Of a stretch of 64,000 nt of DNA, positions 7,789 through 18,404 are shown in pieces. The translations under genes and the position numbers were made by a program. Source of the DNA: Mesorhizobium xinjiangense. Its GTDB lineage: Bacteria; Pseudomonadota; Alphaproteobacteria; Rhizobiales; Rhizobiaceae. The stretch lies in the NCBI RefSeq assembly GCF_009749525.1, contig NZ_WOAC01000009.1, positions 1 to 64,000 on the forward strand, given 5' to 3'. Within the stretch, counting starts at the first letter, position 1; every line of letters begins with the position of its first letter. The notes under the pieces are model-generated. The model was not told the origin of the DNA. It saw only the letters and a list, made by a program, of their open reading frames with translations, and made no database searches.

Positions 7789-8985
7789 TCAGCGCTTCAG
7801 CACTTCCACGCCGGGCAGGGGCTTGCCCTCCATCCATTCCAGGAACGCGCCGCCGGCCGTCGACACATAGGTGAACTCGTCGGCCACGCCGGCATGATTG
7901 AGCGCCGCCACGGTGTCGCCGCCGCCGGCCACCGAGACGAGCCGGCCATTGCCGGTCTTTGCGGCAGCGTATTTTGCCGCCGCCACGGTCGCCGCGTCGA
8001 ACGGCTCGATCTCGAATGCGCCGAGCGGACCGTTCCACACCAGCGTCGCGGCGCGCTCGATCCATGCATTGACCGCAGCAACGGTCTCAGGTCCGACATC
8101 GAGGATCATCGCATCGTCCGCAACAGAGCCGATCGCGACGGTCTCGTTTGCCGCCCCGGCCTTGAATTCACGCGCCACCACGCCGTCCACCGGCAGGATG
8201 ATGGCGCAGCCCGCTTCGGCCGCCTCGATCATGATCTGCTTGGCCGTCGCCGCCAGGTCGTGCTCGCACAGCGACTTTCCCACATCCGTGCCGCGCGCGG
8301 CAAGAAATGTGTTGGCCATGCCGCCGCCGATCACCAGCGCGTCGACCTTGTTCACCAGGTTCATCAGAAGGTCGATCTTGGTCGAGACCTTGGCCCCGCC
8401 GACGATGGCGACGACCGGCCGCACCGGATCGCCGAGGCCCTTTTCGAGCGCCTCCAGCTCGGCCTGCATGGTGCGTCCGGCAAAAGCCGGCAGATGATGC
8501 GCCAGGCCTTCCGTCGAGGCGTGGGCGCGGTGCGCGGCCGAGAAGGCGTCGTTGACGTAGATATCGCCATTGGCCGCGAGTGCCTCGACGAATGCAGGAT
8601 CGTTTGTCTCTTCGCCCTTGTGGAAGCGGGTGTTCTCCAGAAGCAGGATGTCGCCGGCGGTCATGTCCGACACCGCACGCGCCGCTGCCTCGCCGATGCA
8701 GTCCTTGGCGAAATGGACCCGGCGGTCGAGCACGGCCTCACAGGCATGGGCGACCGGTTCCAGCGACAGTGCCGGATCGGGCCCGGCCTTCGGCCGCCCG
8801 AAATGCGCCAGAAGAATGACCTTGGCGCCCTTGTCGGAAAGCTCCTCGATGGTGGGAACGACCCGTTCGATGCGGGTCAGGTCGCTCACCCGGCCGTCCT
8901 TCATCGGCACGTTGAGGTCAACCCGGACCAGCACGCGCTTGCCGGCAACGTCGCCGATGTCGTCAAGGGTTTTGAAGGCGGGCAT
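7789..8985 (-). CDS. pgk: Phosphoglycerate kinase
   Basis: 398 residues from ATG 8985, with AGAGGAA 7 nt upstream; longer open-frame starts lack this. It transfers phosphate from 1,3-bisphosphoglycerate to ADP in the cytosol. The N-terminal substrate domain has [13 protein letters not shown] and AHFGRPK; the C-terminal nucleotide domain has [21 protein letters not shown] and GPLGAFE, and ends with [11 protein letters not shown] and [10 protein letters not shown]. Length and motifs are complete. Upstream on the same strand are the antiporter, gap and tkt; downstream is fbaB. Confidence 0.97.
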   Translation of the reverse strand: MPAFKTLDDIGDVAGKRVLVRVDLNVPMKDGRVSDLTRIERVVPTIEELSDKGAKVILLAHFGRPKAGPDPALSLEPVAHACEAVLDRRVHFAKDCIGEAAARAVSDMTAGDILLLENTRFHKGEETNDPAFVEALAANGDIYVNDAFSAAHRAHASTEGLAHHLPAFAGRTMQAELEALEKGLGDPVRPVVAIVGGAKVSTKIDLLMNLVNKVDALVIGGGMANTFLAARGTDVGKSLCEHDLAATAKQIMIEAAEAGCAIILPVDGVVAREFKAGAANETVAIGSVADDAMILDVGPETVAAVNAWIERAATLVWNGPLGAFEIEPFDAATVAAAKYAAAKTGNGRLVSVAGGGDTVAALNHAGVADEFTYVSTAGGAFLEWMEGKPLPGVEVLKR

Positions 8986-9185
8986 GGCTGGGTTCCTCTC
9001 GCGTGCAATCACAAAACATCGGCAATACGTCACTTCACGTTGTTTTGCCGTCAATCAATGCGCCGGATCAAGCCGTCGATACCAACGAACGACAGGCGCA
9101 TCCCAAGGGCGGGCCGGACCATACATGCCGTACGGACCGGCGCAAGCGGTCAGTCGCACTGTGACGAAAGACCAGGGCCGCAGCA

Positions 9186-11036
9186 TCAATCCTCGGTTTC
9201 CGGCAACTCGTCCTTGTGGCGCGCGCCGCGCCGCTCGCGCCAGCCGCGAAACCATTGAACGAACCGGTCGCGGATCTCGCCGGCGCTCAGGAAGACCGGC
9301 ACCTTGGGCGGCGCGGCCTGCGGTTCGAAGGACAGACCCACTTCGGTGATTGCGCCCTTGTCGTTGACGTCGCGCACGATCAGCTCGACGGGGCCGATGG
9401 CCACGCGATCAGCATATTCGGCGCGCCCGCCGAGACGCTGTCTCATCAGTTCGACGATCGGCATCGCCGCTTCTTCCTCGCTCAGTTGCAGGCCATAGGC
9501 AGCGTCGAGATCGGCCGCCGGTCGTGTCGCGTCGATGGCGAAATGGCCGAAGAACTCGTCGTCGTCGGGATCGAGATCGGCCTTGCTGGCGAAAAGCCGG
9601 TCGAGCAGCCGCGGATAGCGGTCCGGCACGAAGATGTAGACATGGTCGTCGACCATCAGCCGTCCGGCATACTGGTAGGTCATCGAGCGGCCTTCGCGCA
9701 CCACCAGGGAGGGACGCGCCCAGCGCGGCACGCGAACGCCCTGGGCGACCGGGCTGCCGGGTGCCACCCGGTAGGCAAGCAACTCGTGATGGGAGGAGCC
9801 GGGCAATTCGAGTTCGACCTTGTCGAGCGGGCCGGTGCGCGGCGGCACGACCAGACCGAGCCGGCGGGCCATCGGCGCCAGCGTCCAGCCCTGGATGACC
9901 AGCGATACGAGAACGATGATGAAGGCCATGTTGAAGATGGCGTTGCCATTCGGCAGCTCGGCCGTCAGCGGCAGGATCGCCAGCAGGATCGAGACCGCGC
10001 CGCGCAGCCCCACCCAGGAGACGAAGGCCGTCTCGGCGCGCGAAAAGCGGAACGGCGCCATGCACAGCCAGACCGCAACCGGACGCGCGATGAAGATCAG
10101 GACGAGGCCGAGCGCGATCGCCGGCACCGCGATGGCGCCGAATTGCGACGGCGTGGCAAACAGCCCCAACACCAGGAACATGATGATCTGCGCCAGCCAG
10201 GACATCCCGGCCTGGAAGCGCTTGAGCTGGACCGTCGAGCGGATGTCCGAATTGCCGACGATCAGCCCGGCGACGTAGACCGCCAGGAAACCGGAACCGC
10301 CGACGGCGCCTGCAACACCGAACAGCAGCAGGGCGAGCGCTATGACGAAGATCGGCGTGAGCCCGGCATCCAGCGTCAGCTTTTCGACCAGCCGCGCGAT
10401 CAGGAAGCCGCCGGCCAGGCCGGCCGCCAGGCCGAGCCCCATCTGCGTCGCAAAGCCGATCAGGATGTCGACAAGCAGCACCTCCGCTTCCGGCCTGGCC
10501 CCCGACGCGATCAGCGAGACGAAGGTGATGGTGAGGAAGATGGCGATCGGGTCGTTCGACCCTGATTCGATCTCCAGCGTCGAGCGCACGCGTTCGCGGA
10601 TGAGCAGATTGCCGGCGCGCAGCAGGAAGAAGACGGCGGCCGCATCGGTCGAGGAGACGATGGCGCCAAGCAGGAAGGCTTCGGGCCAACTCAGATCCGT
10701 CAGGTAGTAGGCGGCAACGCCGAGCAGCGCCGCCGTCAGCGCCACGCCTATGGTTGCCAGGGTTACCGCCGGCGCCGCCGCCTGGCGAAAGGTCGCGACC
10801 GGCGTGCCGAAACCGGAATCGAACAGGATGACGGCCAGCGCCAGCGACCCGACAAAGAAGGCGACCGCCGCATTGTCGAAGTTGATGCCGAGACCGTCGA
10901 CCCCGGTAACGAGGCCGATGCCCAGGAAGATGAGCAGCAGCGGGGTGCCGAAGCGAAAGGCGATCAGGCTCGAAAACGCCGCCGTAAGCACGAGCGCCGT
11001 GCCGACCAGCGTTATCAAGTAGATCGAGTTGTCCAT
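9186..11036 (-). CDS. Potassium/proton antiporter, CPA family (NhaP2/CvrA type)
   Basis: 616 residues. An N-terminal transporter core of about 12 membrane helices (residues 1-390) starts ITLVGTALVLTAAF and contains the Na/H-exchanger motif GAIVSSTDAAAVFFLLR near 145-160 and GSNDPIAIFL near 180. The soluble C-terminal half has a TrkA-C-like part (about 400-490) and a CorC/HlyC-type transporter-associated domain. This layout is that of K+/H+ antiporters which export K+ or Na+ at the inner membrane. Ion choice is not fixed by the sequence. It sits between gap and pgk, which are usually neighbours, so it looks inserted in the sugar-phosphate cluster or acquired there. Confidence 0.9.
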   Translation of the reverse strand: MDNSIYLITLVGTALVLTAAFSSLIAFRFGTPLLLIFLGIGLVTGVDGLGINFDNAAVAFFVGSLALAVILFDSGFGTPVATFRQAAAPAVTLATIGVALTAALLGVAAYYLTDLSWPEAFLLGAIVSSTDAAAVFFLLRAGNLLIRERVRSTLEIESGSNDPIAIFLTITFVSLIASGARPEAEVLLVDILIGFATQMGLGLAAGLAGGFLIARLVEKLTLDAGLTPIFVIALALLLFGVAGAVGGSGFLAVYVAGLIVGNSDIRSTVQLKRFQAGMSWLAQIIMFLVLGLFATPSQFGAIAVPAIALGLVLIFIARPVAVWLCMAPFRFSRAETAFVSWVGLRGAVSILLAILPLTAELPNGNAIFNMAFIIVLVSLVIQGWTLAPMARRLGLVVPPRTGPLDKVELELPGSSHHELLAYRVAPGSPVAQGVRVPRWARPSLVVREGRSMTYQYAGRLMVDDHVYIFVPDRYPRLLDRLFASKADLDPDDDEFFGHFAIDATRPAADLDAAYGLQLSEEEAAMPIVELMRQRLGGRAEYADRVAIGPVELIVRDVNDKGAITEVGLSFEPQAAPPKVPVFLSAGEIRDRFVQWFRGWRERRGARHKDELPETED

Positions 11037-11162
11037 GCCCTCGGCGCTCCGCTCACCCTCCCCGTTGGGTTGACAAAGAGTGCGGCGAAGACAAGGCCGA
11101 TTGCAAGTGCGCGAGACAAAATTTGCGCCGACCCGGCGCGATTAAGACTTTGCCATGCAACG

Positions 11163-11187
11163 AAAAACGCCCGGTGGTGCCGGGCGT
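11163..11187 (-). terminator. Intrinsic terminator downstream of gap
   Basis: On the minus strand ACGCCCGG-CACCA-CCGGGCGT is followed by TTTT. It lies 26 nt past the gap stop codon, separating gap from the antiporter gene. Confidence 0.88.
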
Positions 11188-11212
11188 CTCGACGTTCGAT
11201 GGCGTTGCCGTG

Positions 11213-12223
<1,011 letters not shown>

Positions 12224-12513
12224 GGATTATCCCTTCAGAAGCTGAAGCGCGCGAAGCTGCGCGGATGCTGGTTCGGCCCGCCACGTTCACCGGGTGTCAC
12301 GGCGGCAAGCGGAAGCCGCTACATAGCGGTGGCCGAACGAAGAATCCAGCCATGCGCAGGCCGCACCTGCGTCACAAGAACGCAGCCGCCTCGATCTAAT
12401 CGATAATATGTCGCGGCCTCGGGGCGGGCGCCTGGCCGAGGCCGTCCGACTTCGCTCGCCGGCGCCACCGGGAATGCCGAATCAGCCTGCAGACAGGTTG
12501 ATGCCCGGCATTG

Positions 12514-14508
12514 TCAGCCGTTGTGGAGCTTTGCTTCCACCTGTTCGACAACCGCCTCCGCGGTAATGCCGAAATGCGCGTAGAGCTGCTCATAGGGGCC
12601 GCTGGCACCGAAACCGTGCATGCCGACGAAAATGCCGTCGGGACCGATGAAGCGGTCCCAGCTTTGCCGCACGCCGGCCTCGATGGCGACCCGCACGCCT
12701 CCATTGCCGAGGATGGCAGCCCGGTAGTCGGCGCTCTGGGCGGCGAAGCGCTCCATCGAGGGAACGGAAACGACGCGGGTGGGATGACCGTTGGCCTCCA
12801 ATGCGCGTTGCGCGGCGAGCGCGATCTCGACCTCCGACCCGGTGGCGAAGATCGTGACGGCCGCGTCGTCGCTGGCCGTGCCGATCTCGTAGGCGCCATA
12901 GGAGCAGAGATTTTCCTCCACATGCTCGGTGCGCAGCGCCGGCAGGTTCTGCCGCGTCAGGGCGAGCACGGCCGGCCCGCTCTGATCCTCGAGCGCCAAT
13001 TGCCAGCATTCGGCGGTCTCGACCGCGTCGGCCGGACGGTAGACGCGCAGGTTGGGGATCGTGCGCAGGGCCGAAAGATGCTCCACCGGCTGGTGGGTCG
13101 GTCCGTCTTCGCCAAGTCCGATGGAATCATGCGTCATGACATAGACGACCCGCTTGCCCATCAGCGCGGAGAGCCGGATCGCCGGCCGGCAATAATCGGT
13201 GAAGACGAGGAACGTGCCGCCATAGGGAATAAGACCGCCATGCAGCGCAATGCCGTTCATCGCCGCGGCCATGCCATGCTCGCGAATGCCGTAATAGATG
13301 TAGCGGCCGGAGAAATCGTCTGCCGTGACGGGCGTGGTCTGGCTCGTCTTGGTGTTGTTGGAACCGGTCAGATCGGCCGATCCGCCGACGGTTTCGGGAA
13401 CCGCGGCATTGATCACCTCGAGCGCCATTTCCGACGCCTTGCGCGTGGCCAGCTTCGGCTTGTCCTGCACGAGCTGCTTCTTGTAGTCGGCGATGGTCGC
13501 GTCGAGCCCGCCGGGCAACTGGCCGCGCATACGCCGCTCGAACTCGCCACGCAGCTCCGAATCGACGCCCGCCAGGCGCGCCTCCCATTCCTTGCGCTCC
13601 TTGACCGAGCGCAGACCGGCAAGGCGCCAATGGTCGAGAATGTCGGACGGAACGACGAAAGGTTCGGCCTCCCAGCCGAGCGCCTTGCGCGCACCGGCGA
13701 TCTCCTCTGCACCGAGCGGCGAGCCGTGTGCCTTGTTGGTGCCGGCGCGGGTCGGCGCGCCGAAGCCGATGGTCGTCTTGCAGGCGATGAGCGTGGGTCG
13801 GTCAGACGCCCGCGCCGCCTCGATGGCGCTGGCGATGGCATCGGGATCGTGGCCGTCGCAGCGGATCGTCGCCCAGCCGGACGCCTCGAAGCGGGCACAC
13901 TGGTCCGTGGAATCGCTCAGCGACACCGGACCATCGATCGAAATGCCGTTGTCGTCGAAGAACACGATGAGCCGCGACAGCTTGAGATGCCCGGCCAGTG
14001 CGATCGCCTCCTGGCTGATGCCCTCCATCAGGCATCCGTCGCCGGCCAGCACATAGGTGTGGTGATTGACCAGATCGTCGCCGAACTGGGCGTTCAGCAT
14101 GCGCTCGGCAAGCGCCATGCCGACGGCGTTGGCCAGCCCCTGGCCGAGCGGCCCGGTCGTCGTCTCGATGCCTGCCGCATGGCCGAATTCGGGGTGTCCG
14201 GCGGTGCGCGATCCGAGCTGGCGGAAATTCTTGATCTCGTCGAGCGTGATGTCCTCGTAGCCGGTCAGATAAAGCAGCGAGTACAGGAGCATCGAGCCAT
14301 GGCCCGCCGACAGCACGAAGCGGTCGCGGTCGGGCCAGTTGGGATTGTGCGGATCATGTTTCAGATAGCGGGTGAACAGCACCGTCGCGATGTCGGCCGT
14401 GCCCATGGGAAGGCCGGGATGGCCCGACTTGGCCTTCTCGACAGCGTCTGCAGAGAGGAATCGGATCGCATTCGCCATGCGGTCGTGTTTTTCGCGTGTG
14501 AACATCAT
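12514..14508 (-). CDS. tkt: Transketolase
   Basis: 664 residues from the first of two adjacent ATGs (14508/14505). This thiamine-diphosphate enzyme exchanges two-carbon units in the pentose phosphate and Calvin pathways. Motifs: GHPGLPMG near 30, [16 protein letters not shown] near 62, the ThDP-binding GDGCLMEG near 155, and the pyrimidine-domain [14 protein letters not shown] and TGSEVEIAL near 570. Length matches the family (about 660). It opens the tkt-gap-(antiporter)-pgk-fbaB run and is divergent from the DUF4164-zapA unit. The 261-nt divergent gap before it must hold promoters for both directions. The ribosome site is weak (AGCGAG). Confidence 0.96.
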   Translation of the reverse strand: MMFTREKHDRMANAIRFLSADAVEKAKSGHPGLPMGTADIATVLFTRYLKHDPHNPNWPDRDRFVLSAGHGSMLLYSLLYLTGYEDITLDEIKNFRQLGSRTAGHPEFGHAAGIETTTGPLGQGLANAVGMALAERMLNAQFGDDLVNHHTYVLAGDGCLMEGISQEAIALAGHLKLSRLIVFFDDNGISIDGPVSLSDSTDQCARFEASGWATIRCDGHDPDAIASAIEAARASDRPTLIACKTTIGFGAPTRAGTNKAHGSPLGAEEIAGARKALGWEAEPFVVPSDILDHWRLAGLRSVKERKEWEARLAGVDSELRGEFERRMRGQLPGGLDATIADYKKQLVQDKPKLATRKASEMALEVINAAVPETVGGSADLTGSNNTKTSQTTPVTADDFSGRYIYYGIREHGMAAAMNGIALHGGLIPYGGTFLVFTDYCRPAIRLSALMGKRVVYVMTHDSIGLGEDGPTHQPVEHLSALRTIPNLRVYRPADAVETAECWQLALEDQSGPAVLALTRQNLPALRTEHVEENLCSYGAYEIGTASDDAAVTIFATGSEVEIALAAQRALEANGHPTRVVSVPSMERFAAQSADYRAAILGNGGVRVAIEAGVRQSWDRFIGPDGIFVGMHGFGASGPYEQLYAHFGITAEAVVEQVEAKLHNG

Positions 14509-14769
14509 CGCTCGCTGGTCGTGAAACCGACAGAATTGTGGATGCACCGGGCCAGGCGGCCCGCAAAAGCAGGCTCCACATAGCAGGTGGCGTCGCCGAG
14601 TCAACAAATCCCGACCGTGCAAATCCTGGCGCGATGCCCTTATTTCGCCGATCTCATGCAGGAATGCTGGGGACCAGTGATTCGGTTTATTGACGATGCA
14701 TTCATGCTCTGCGTAATCTTTCATGCATAACGCGTTCCAAATGCGAACGATTCGGGACTGCCGCAAAAA

Positions 14770-15042
14770 ATGACTGCGGAAGCGACACTAAACGAGACGA
14801 TTGGCCGCCTCACCAAAGCCATGGATGCTCTGGAAGACGCCGTCTCTGCACGCCTCGAACAGCAACAGGACTACGCCGACGCGGATGCCGAGGTGCAGCG
14901 GATGAATGCCGACCGCTCCCGCCTGGCGCAGGAGTTGGACCAGTCCGAGGCCCGCGCCGACCGGCTCGAAGACGCCAACAAGGAGGTGTCGCGCCGCCTT
15001 GTGACGGCCATGGAAACCATCCGCGCGGTCCTTGATCGCTGA
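14770..15042 (+). CDS. DUF4164 coiled-coil protein
   Basis: 90 residues, almost wholly a predicted coiled coil with regular heptads ([19 protein letters not shown] through [17 protein letters not shown]), cytosolic, with no cysteine. This matches the alphaproteobacterial DUF4164 family encoded just upstream of zapA. In gamma-proteobacteria ZapA partners with the coiled-coil ZapB, so a ZapB-like role at the division ring is an attractive but unproven idea. The 149-nt gap to zapA carries three tandem hairpins. The ribosome site is poor: the ATG follows an A-run. Confidence 0.82.
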   Translation: MTAEATLNETIGRLTKAMDALEDAVSARLEQQQDYADADAEVQRMNADRSRLAQELDQSEARADRLEDANKEVSRRLVTAMETIRAVLDR

Positions 15043-15056
15043 AGCGTTTGGCGTTT

Positions 15057-15128
15057 CTCCCGCGCCATCGGGAGATGGCGATCCTCCCGCGCCATCGGGA
15101 GTTCGCGTTTCTCCCGCGTCATCGGGAG
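15057..15128. repeat. Three tandem hairpins with exact 27-nt period before zapA
   Basis: The 18-mers at 15057-15074, 15084-15101 and 15111-15128 each read CTCCCG-CGyCAT-CGGGAG, differing at one loop base only. Each is a 6-bp palindrome with a 6-nt loop; spacers are 9 nt. The array lies between the DUF4164 stop and the zapA start, so it is in a leader or intercistronic RNA. No T-runs follow, so these are not simple terminators. Confidence 0.9.
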
Positions 15129-15191
15129 ACGGCAGGACGTTTGTCGGTTCAGCGCCCAGGGATGACGCTGTCCTGATGAAAGGAGAGGAAA

Positions 15192-15572
15192 ATGGCGCAG
15201 ATCACGGTGATCATCGACAACAAGACCTACAGGATGGCGTGCGAGGAGGGCCAGGAAGAGCATCTGGTCGATCTCGCTCAGCGCTTCGACCGCTATGTGT
15301 CCCACCTGAAAGGTTCGTTCGGAGAGATCGGCGACCAGCGCCTGACGGTCATGGCCGGCATCATGGTGATGGACGAGCTGACCGAGCTGCAACGCCGCCT
15401 CAAGGCGCTGGAGGCCGAAGTGGGCACGATGCGCAAGGCACGCGATGAGGCGACGTTGAAATCCGACAAGAGCGACACTGCAATATCGGGTGCGTTGGCC
15501 GGCTTGGCCGAGCGTATGGAGACGCTGGCGACGCGGGTCGCCGTGCGGCAGGCTGCGTCACAATCCTCCTGA
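15192..15572 (+). CDS. zapA: Cell division protein ZapA
   Basis: 126 residues with GGAGAGG 5 nt before the ATG. The N-terminal domain MAQITVIIDNKTYRMACEEGQEEHLVDLAQRFD is the standard ZapA globular head (residues 1-45). A long C-terminal helix (about 60-110, MDELTELQRRLKALEAEV) makes the tetrameric coiled coil. ZapA bundles FtsZ protofilaments at midcell. The neighbour upstream is the coiled-coil DUF4164 gene. In many alphaproteobacteria zapA is followed directly by ssrS and ygfA; here those lie 5 kb away, beyond gapR, DUF2156, VWA/MoxR and accessory genes. Confidence 0.95.
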   Translation: MAQITVIIDNKTYRMACEEGQEEHLVDLAQRFDRYVSHLKGSFGEIGDQRLTVMAGIMVMDELTELQRRLKALEAEVGTMRKARDEATLKSDKSDTAISGALAGLAERMETLATRVAVRQAASQSS

Positions 15573-15736
15573 CGAACAGGACCGTCCTGGGGAAGCGGAT
15601 CGGTTCGCCCGGGCATTTTACTGAATTTGAGCGATTGGTGGCTTGACCGGCGCGGGAGGCTGCGGCATCGAAGCGCCCGATCAACCGGCGCCGGCATTCG
15701 TGAGTCGCGTCGCAGACGAGAATTCCGGAGACTGAC

Positions 15737-16000
15737 ATGGCCGACGATATCACCAGCGAATCCAGCCAGACCATCGCCGCAGGACAGTTGCGCGCCTTCA
15801 TCGAGCGCATCGAGCGGCTCGAAGAGGAAAAGAAGTCGATCGCCGACGATATCAAGGACGTCTACGCCGAACTCAAGGGCACGGGCTTCGACACCAAGGC
15901 CGTGCGCCACATCATCCGCCTGCGCAAGCAGGACCAGGCCGAGCGGCAGGAGCAGGAGGCCATCCTCGACCTCTATCTGAACGCGCTCGGCATGGCGTGA
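15737..16000 (+). CDS. gapR: GapR-type DUF2312 nucleoid-associated protein
   Basis: 87 residues, [33 protein letters not shown], then [32 protein letters not shown]. This is the diagnostic DUF2312 sequence. GapR in Caulobacter forms a coiled-coil clamp around overtwisted DNA ahead of replication and transcription forks and stimulates topoisomerases. The basic helix region ([12 protein letters not shown]) is intact. The gene stands 164 nt downstream of zapA on the same strand and is convergent with the DUF2156 gene. Family assignment is firm; the role is taken from the Caulobacter protein. Confidence 0.88.
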   Translation: MADDITSESSQTIAAGQLRAFIERIERLEEEKKSIADDIKDVYAELKGTGFDTKAVRHIIRLRKQDQAERQEQEAILDLYLNALGMA

Positions 16001-16018
16001 CCGCCGCGGGGCCTTGCC

Positions 16019-17062
16019 TCAGATCAGCTTGATGAGCCTCAGGAGCGCGATCAGCGTCACGGCGCTGTATCGGCCGGGCGTGGCCACGTAGACGGGGATG
16101 TCGCGGCCGCGATAGCGGTCCTTGTAGGCCGCGATGCCCTGCAGGCTGAAGATGCGCGCATTGACCCATTTCGAGCGGTAGGCCCAGGCAAAGATCGCCC
16201 GCAGCAGCGGGTCGTCGCGCCCGGGCAGTGGCTTCGTGCGGACCATCGGCAACAGACCGAGCCACAGCGTCTCGTGGCCTTCCTCGCGAAAGCAATCGGT
16301 GGCATGGCGCATTATGCCGAGGTCGACATAGCTCGACGTCTCGGGGTAGCGACGCTTGCTGGAGGCGAGATATCCGGTCACCGCGCCGTTTCGGTAGATG
16401 GGATCGAAGGAGATGAGCGCGATCGGCTTGCCCGCCGGGTCGACCGCGAAGAAGCGCCTGACGCCTTCCTCGGGCTGCGGCAGGAAGCTGCGGTTCAAGA
16501 ACCGGATCTCGCGCCTGGAGTTGACCCGCGTGCGGCGCCACTGCTGCGACATGCGCTCGATCGTCTCGGCCGGGAAATCCTCGATGGGGCGTTCCTCGAC
16601 CGTAATGGCGTTCTGCCTCATCCAGCTTGTCGCGTAGCGGATCGACTTGCCGTCCTTGCCGGCGAAACTGTGTCCCGGCAGATCCAGCACGCTGTCGAGA
16701 CCGAACTGGGTGATCCGGTAGCCAAGCCCCGCCAGGATCTCGGCCACCTCTCGCGAGATGCCGGCGAAGGACGGCTGGCGGAACGTCGCGATGAATTCCT
16801 CGATCAGTTTCGCCCGGTCGGCCGCGCCGGCCACGGGGTCGCCCATGGCGAATGTGTAGCCCATCTTCTGGCCGTAGGCGACGAAGCCGCGTTGATCGCC
16901 AAATGATTTCAGATAGGGCTCGGTGGCCGCCGCATAGGCGAGCGGAAAATCGCCATGGGCCACGAGATGGCTCCGCCGCTCGGCCGCGTCCAGTTCGCGA
17001 TCGGGCGCGCTGATGTGGTTCTTCTCGAGGATATTGTCGACTGTTCGGCGCAGAAGTTTCAT
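16019..17062 (-). CDS. DUF2156 domain protein (MprF C-terminal-like acyltransferase)
   Basis: 347 residues resembling the soluble GNAT-fold tandem domain of phosphatidylglycerol lysyltransferase (MprF/LPG synthase). Features are HGDFPLAYAAATEPYLKSFGDQRGFVAYG (35-63), MGDPVAG, LDLPGHSFAGKDGKSIRYA (about 127-145) and LSPM-type LGLLPMVR near 270. A hydrophobic C-terminal tail (AVTLIALLRLIKLI) could be membrane-associated. The large flippase half of MprF is absent, so whether it aminoacylates lipid, transfers another group, or acts on a soluble substrate is open. It starts 63 nt downstream of the VWA gene on the same strand. Confidence 0.8.
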   Translation of the reverse strand: MKLLRRTVDNILEKNHISAPDRELDAAERRSHLVAHGDFPLAYAAATEPYLKSFGDQRGFVAYGQKMGYTFAMGDPVAGAADRAKLIEEFIATFRQPSFAGISREVAEILAGLGYRITQFGLDSVLDLPGHSFAGKDGKSIRYATSWMRQNAITVEERPIEDFPAETIERMSQQWRRTRVNSRREIRFLNRSFLPQPEEGVRRFFAVDPAGKPIALISFDPIYRNGAVTGYLASSKRRYPETSSYVDLGIMRHATDCFREEGHETLWLGLLPMVRTKPLPGRDDPLLRAIFAWAYRSKWVNARIFSLQGIAAYKDRYRGRDIPVYVATPGRYSAVTLIALLRLIKLI

Positions 17063-17125
17063 TGCCCGATCTCATAGCCGATTCATCGGCGGCAATGGAG
17101 AGGTTTTGCGACAGGCGCAGCGATT

Positions 17126-18316
17126 TCAGTGCTTGCGCGACAGTTCCTTCGTCGCCGCCTCGATCCCGGCGAGCGTCATCGGATACATGCGTTCGGAAAA
17201 GATATCGCGCATCATCTGGATGGAATGCGTGTAGCCCCAGTGTTTTTCCGCCACCGGGTTGAGCCAGGCGACATTCGACCACTGGGCAAGCACGCGCTGC
17301 AGCCAGACGATGCCGGCCTCCTGGTTCCAGTGCTCCACCGAACCGCCGGCATAGGCGATCTCGTAGGGGCTCATGGAGGCGTCGCCGACGAAGATCACCT
17401 TGTAGTCCGGACCGTATTTGTGGACCACGTCATGGGTCGGGATGACCTCGGAATGCCGGCGGCGATTGTCCTTCCACACGCCCTCGTAGAGACAGTTGTG
17501 GAAGTAGAAATATTCCATGTGCTTGAATTCGGCGCGCGTGGCCGAAAACAGCTCCTCGACGATCCTGATGTGGTCGTCCATCGAGCCGCCGACATCGAAG
17601 AACATCAAGAGCTTCACCGCATTGTGGCGCTCGGGGCGCGTCTTGACGTCGAGATAGCCGTGCTCGGCGGTCGCGTGGATCGTGCCGGGCAGGTCGAGTT
17701 CCTCGTTCGCACCCTGGCGCACCCAGCGGCGCAGCCTTTTCAGCGCCACCTTGATGTTGCGCGTGCCGAGCTCGACGGAATCGTCGAAATTCCTGAACTC
17801 GCGCTTGTCCCACACCTTCACCGCGCGGCGATGGCGCGATTCGTGCTGGCCGATCCTGACGCCCTCGGGATTGTAGCCATAGGCGCCGAAGGGCGAGGTG
17901 CCGGCCGTACCGATCCATTTCGAGCCGCCCTGATGGCGGCCCTTCTGTTCCTCGAGCCGCTTTTTCAGCGTCTCCATCAGCTTGTCGAAGCCGCCGAGCG
18001 CCTCGACGAGCTTCTTTTCCTCGTCCGTCAGGTGCTTTTCGGCCAGCCGCCGCAGCCACTCCTCGGGCAGGTTGGCCGCATCGACCGCTCCCTCGCCCGA
18101 AACCGCTTCCACCCCCTTGAAGACATGGCTGAAGACCTGGTCGAAGCGGTCGATATGGCGTTCGTCCTTCACCAGTGCGGCGCGCGCCAGATAATAAAAA
18201 CCCTCCACGTCATAGGTGACGAGATCGGCTTCCATCCCCTCCAGCAGTGCCAGATATTCGCGCAGCGAGACCGGCACTTGCGCGGCTTTCAATTCGAGGA
18301 AGAATGGAATGAACAT
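17126..18316 (-). CDS. VWA domain-containing CoxE-like protein
   Basis: 396 residues from ATG 18316 (MFIPFFLELKAAQVPVSLREYL, the usual family start; the upstream TTG at 18334 is less likely). The C-terminal half is a von Willebrand factor A domain with a modified MIDAS: MFFDVGGSMDDH near residue 245, where the classical DxSxS reads DVGGS. It partners with the MoxR-type AAA ATPase at 19651-20490; such pairs act as chaperones that insert metals or remodel protein complexes. Here vapBC and a GNAT gene lie between the two. The target is unknown. Confidence 0.88.
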   Translation of the reverse strand: MFIPFFLELKAAQVPVSLREYLALLEGMEADLVTYDVEGFYYLARAALVKDERHIDRFDQVFSHVFKGVEAVSGEGAVDAANLPEEWLRRLAEKHLTDEEKKLVEALGGFDKLMETLKKRLEEQKGRHQGGSKWIGTAGTSPFGAYGYNPEGVRIGQHESRHRRAVKVWDKREFRNFDDSVELGTRNIKVALKRLRRWVRQGANEELDLPGTIHATAEHGYLDVKTRPERHNAVKLLMFFDVGGSMDDHIRIVEELFSATRAEFKHMEYFYFHNCLYEGVWKDNRRRHSEVIPTHDVVHKYGPDYKVIFVGDASMSPYEIAYAGGSVEHWNQEAGIVWLQRVLAQWSNVAWLNPVAEKHWGYTHSIQMMRDIFSERMYPMTLAGIEAATKELSRKH

Positions 18317-18365
18317 GGACGTGTTTTGCTTCAATGGCCCGGCGAACGCAAGATGGACGCCGTGC

Positions 18366-18384
18366 TAGCAAAATGCTATATACT
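18366..18384 (+). promoter_or_regulatory. vapBC promoter with overlapping small palindrome
   Basis: TAGCA-AAA-TGCTA (18366-18378) is a perfect inverted repeat that runs straight into a -10 box, TATACT (18379-18384), 20 nt upstream of the antitoxin start. A repressor bound there would block the -10 box, as expected for antitoxin autoregulation. Confidence 0.6.
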
Positions 18385-18404
18385 GATGGATCGGGAGATT
18401 TGCG

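Noticed and set aside
15057-15128. Possible CRISPR array (regular 27-nt period)
   Set aside because: The repeats are 18 nt with only 9-nt spacers, three units, and no cas genes nearby. Spacers are too short.
15032-15448. Frame encoding nine-residue repeats before zapA
   Set aside because: The peptide repeats only reflect the 27-nt hairpin period; the frame overlaps zapA out of frame and lacks a ribosome site.
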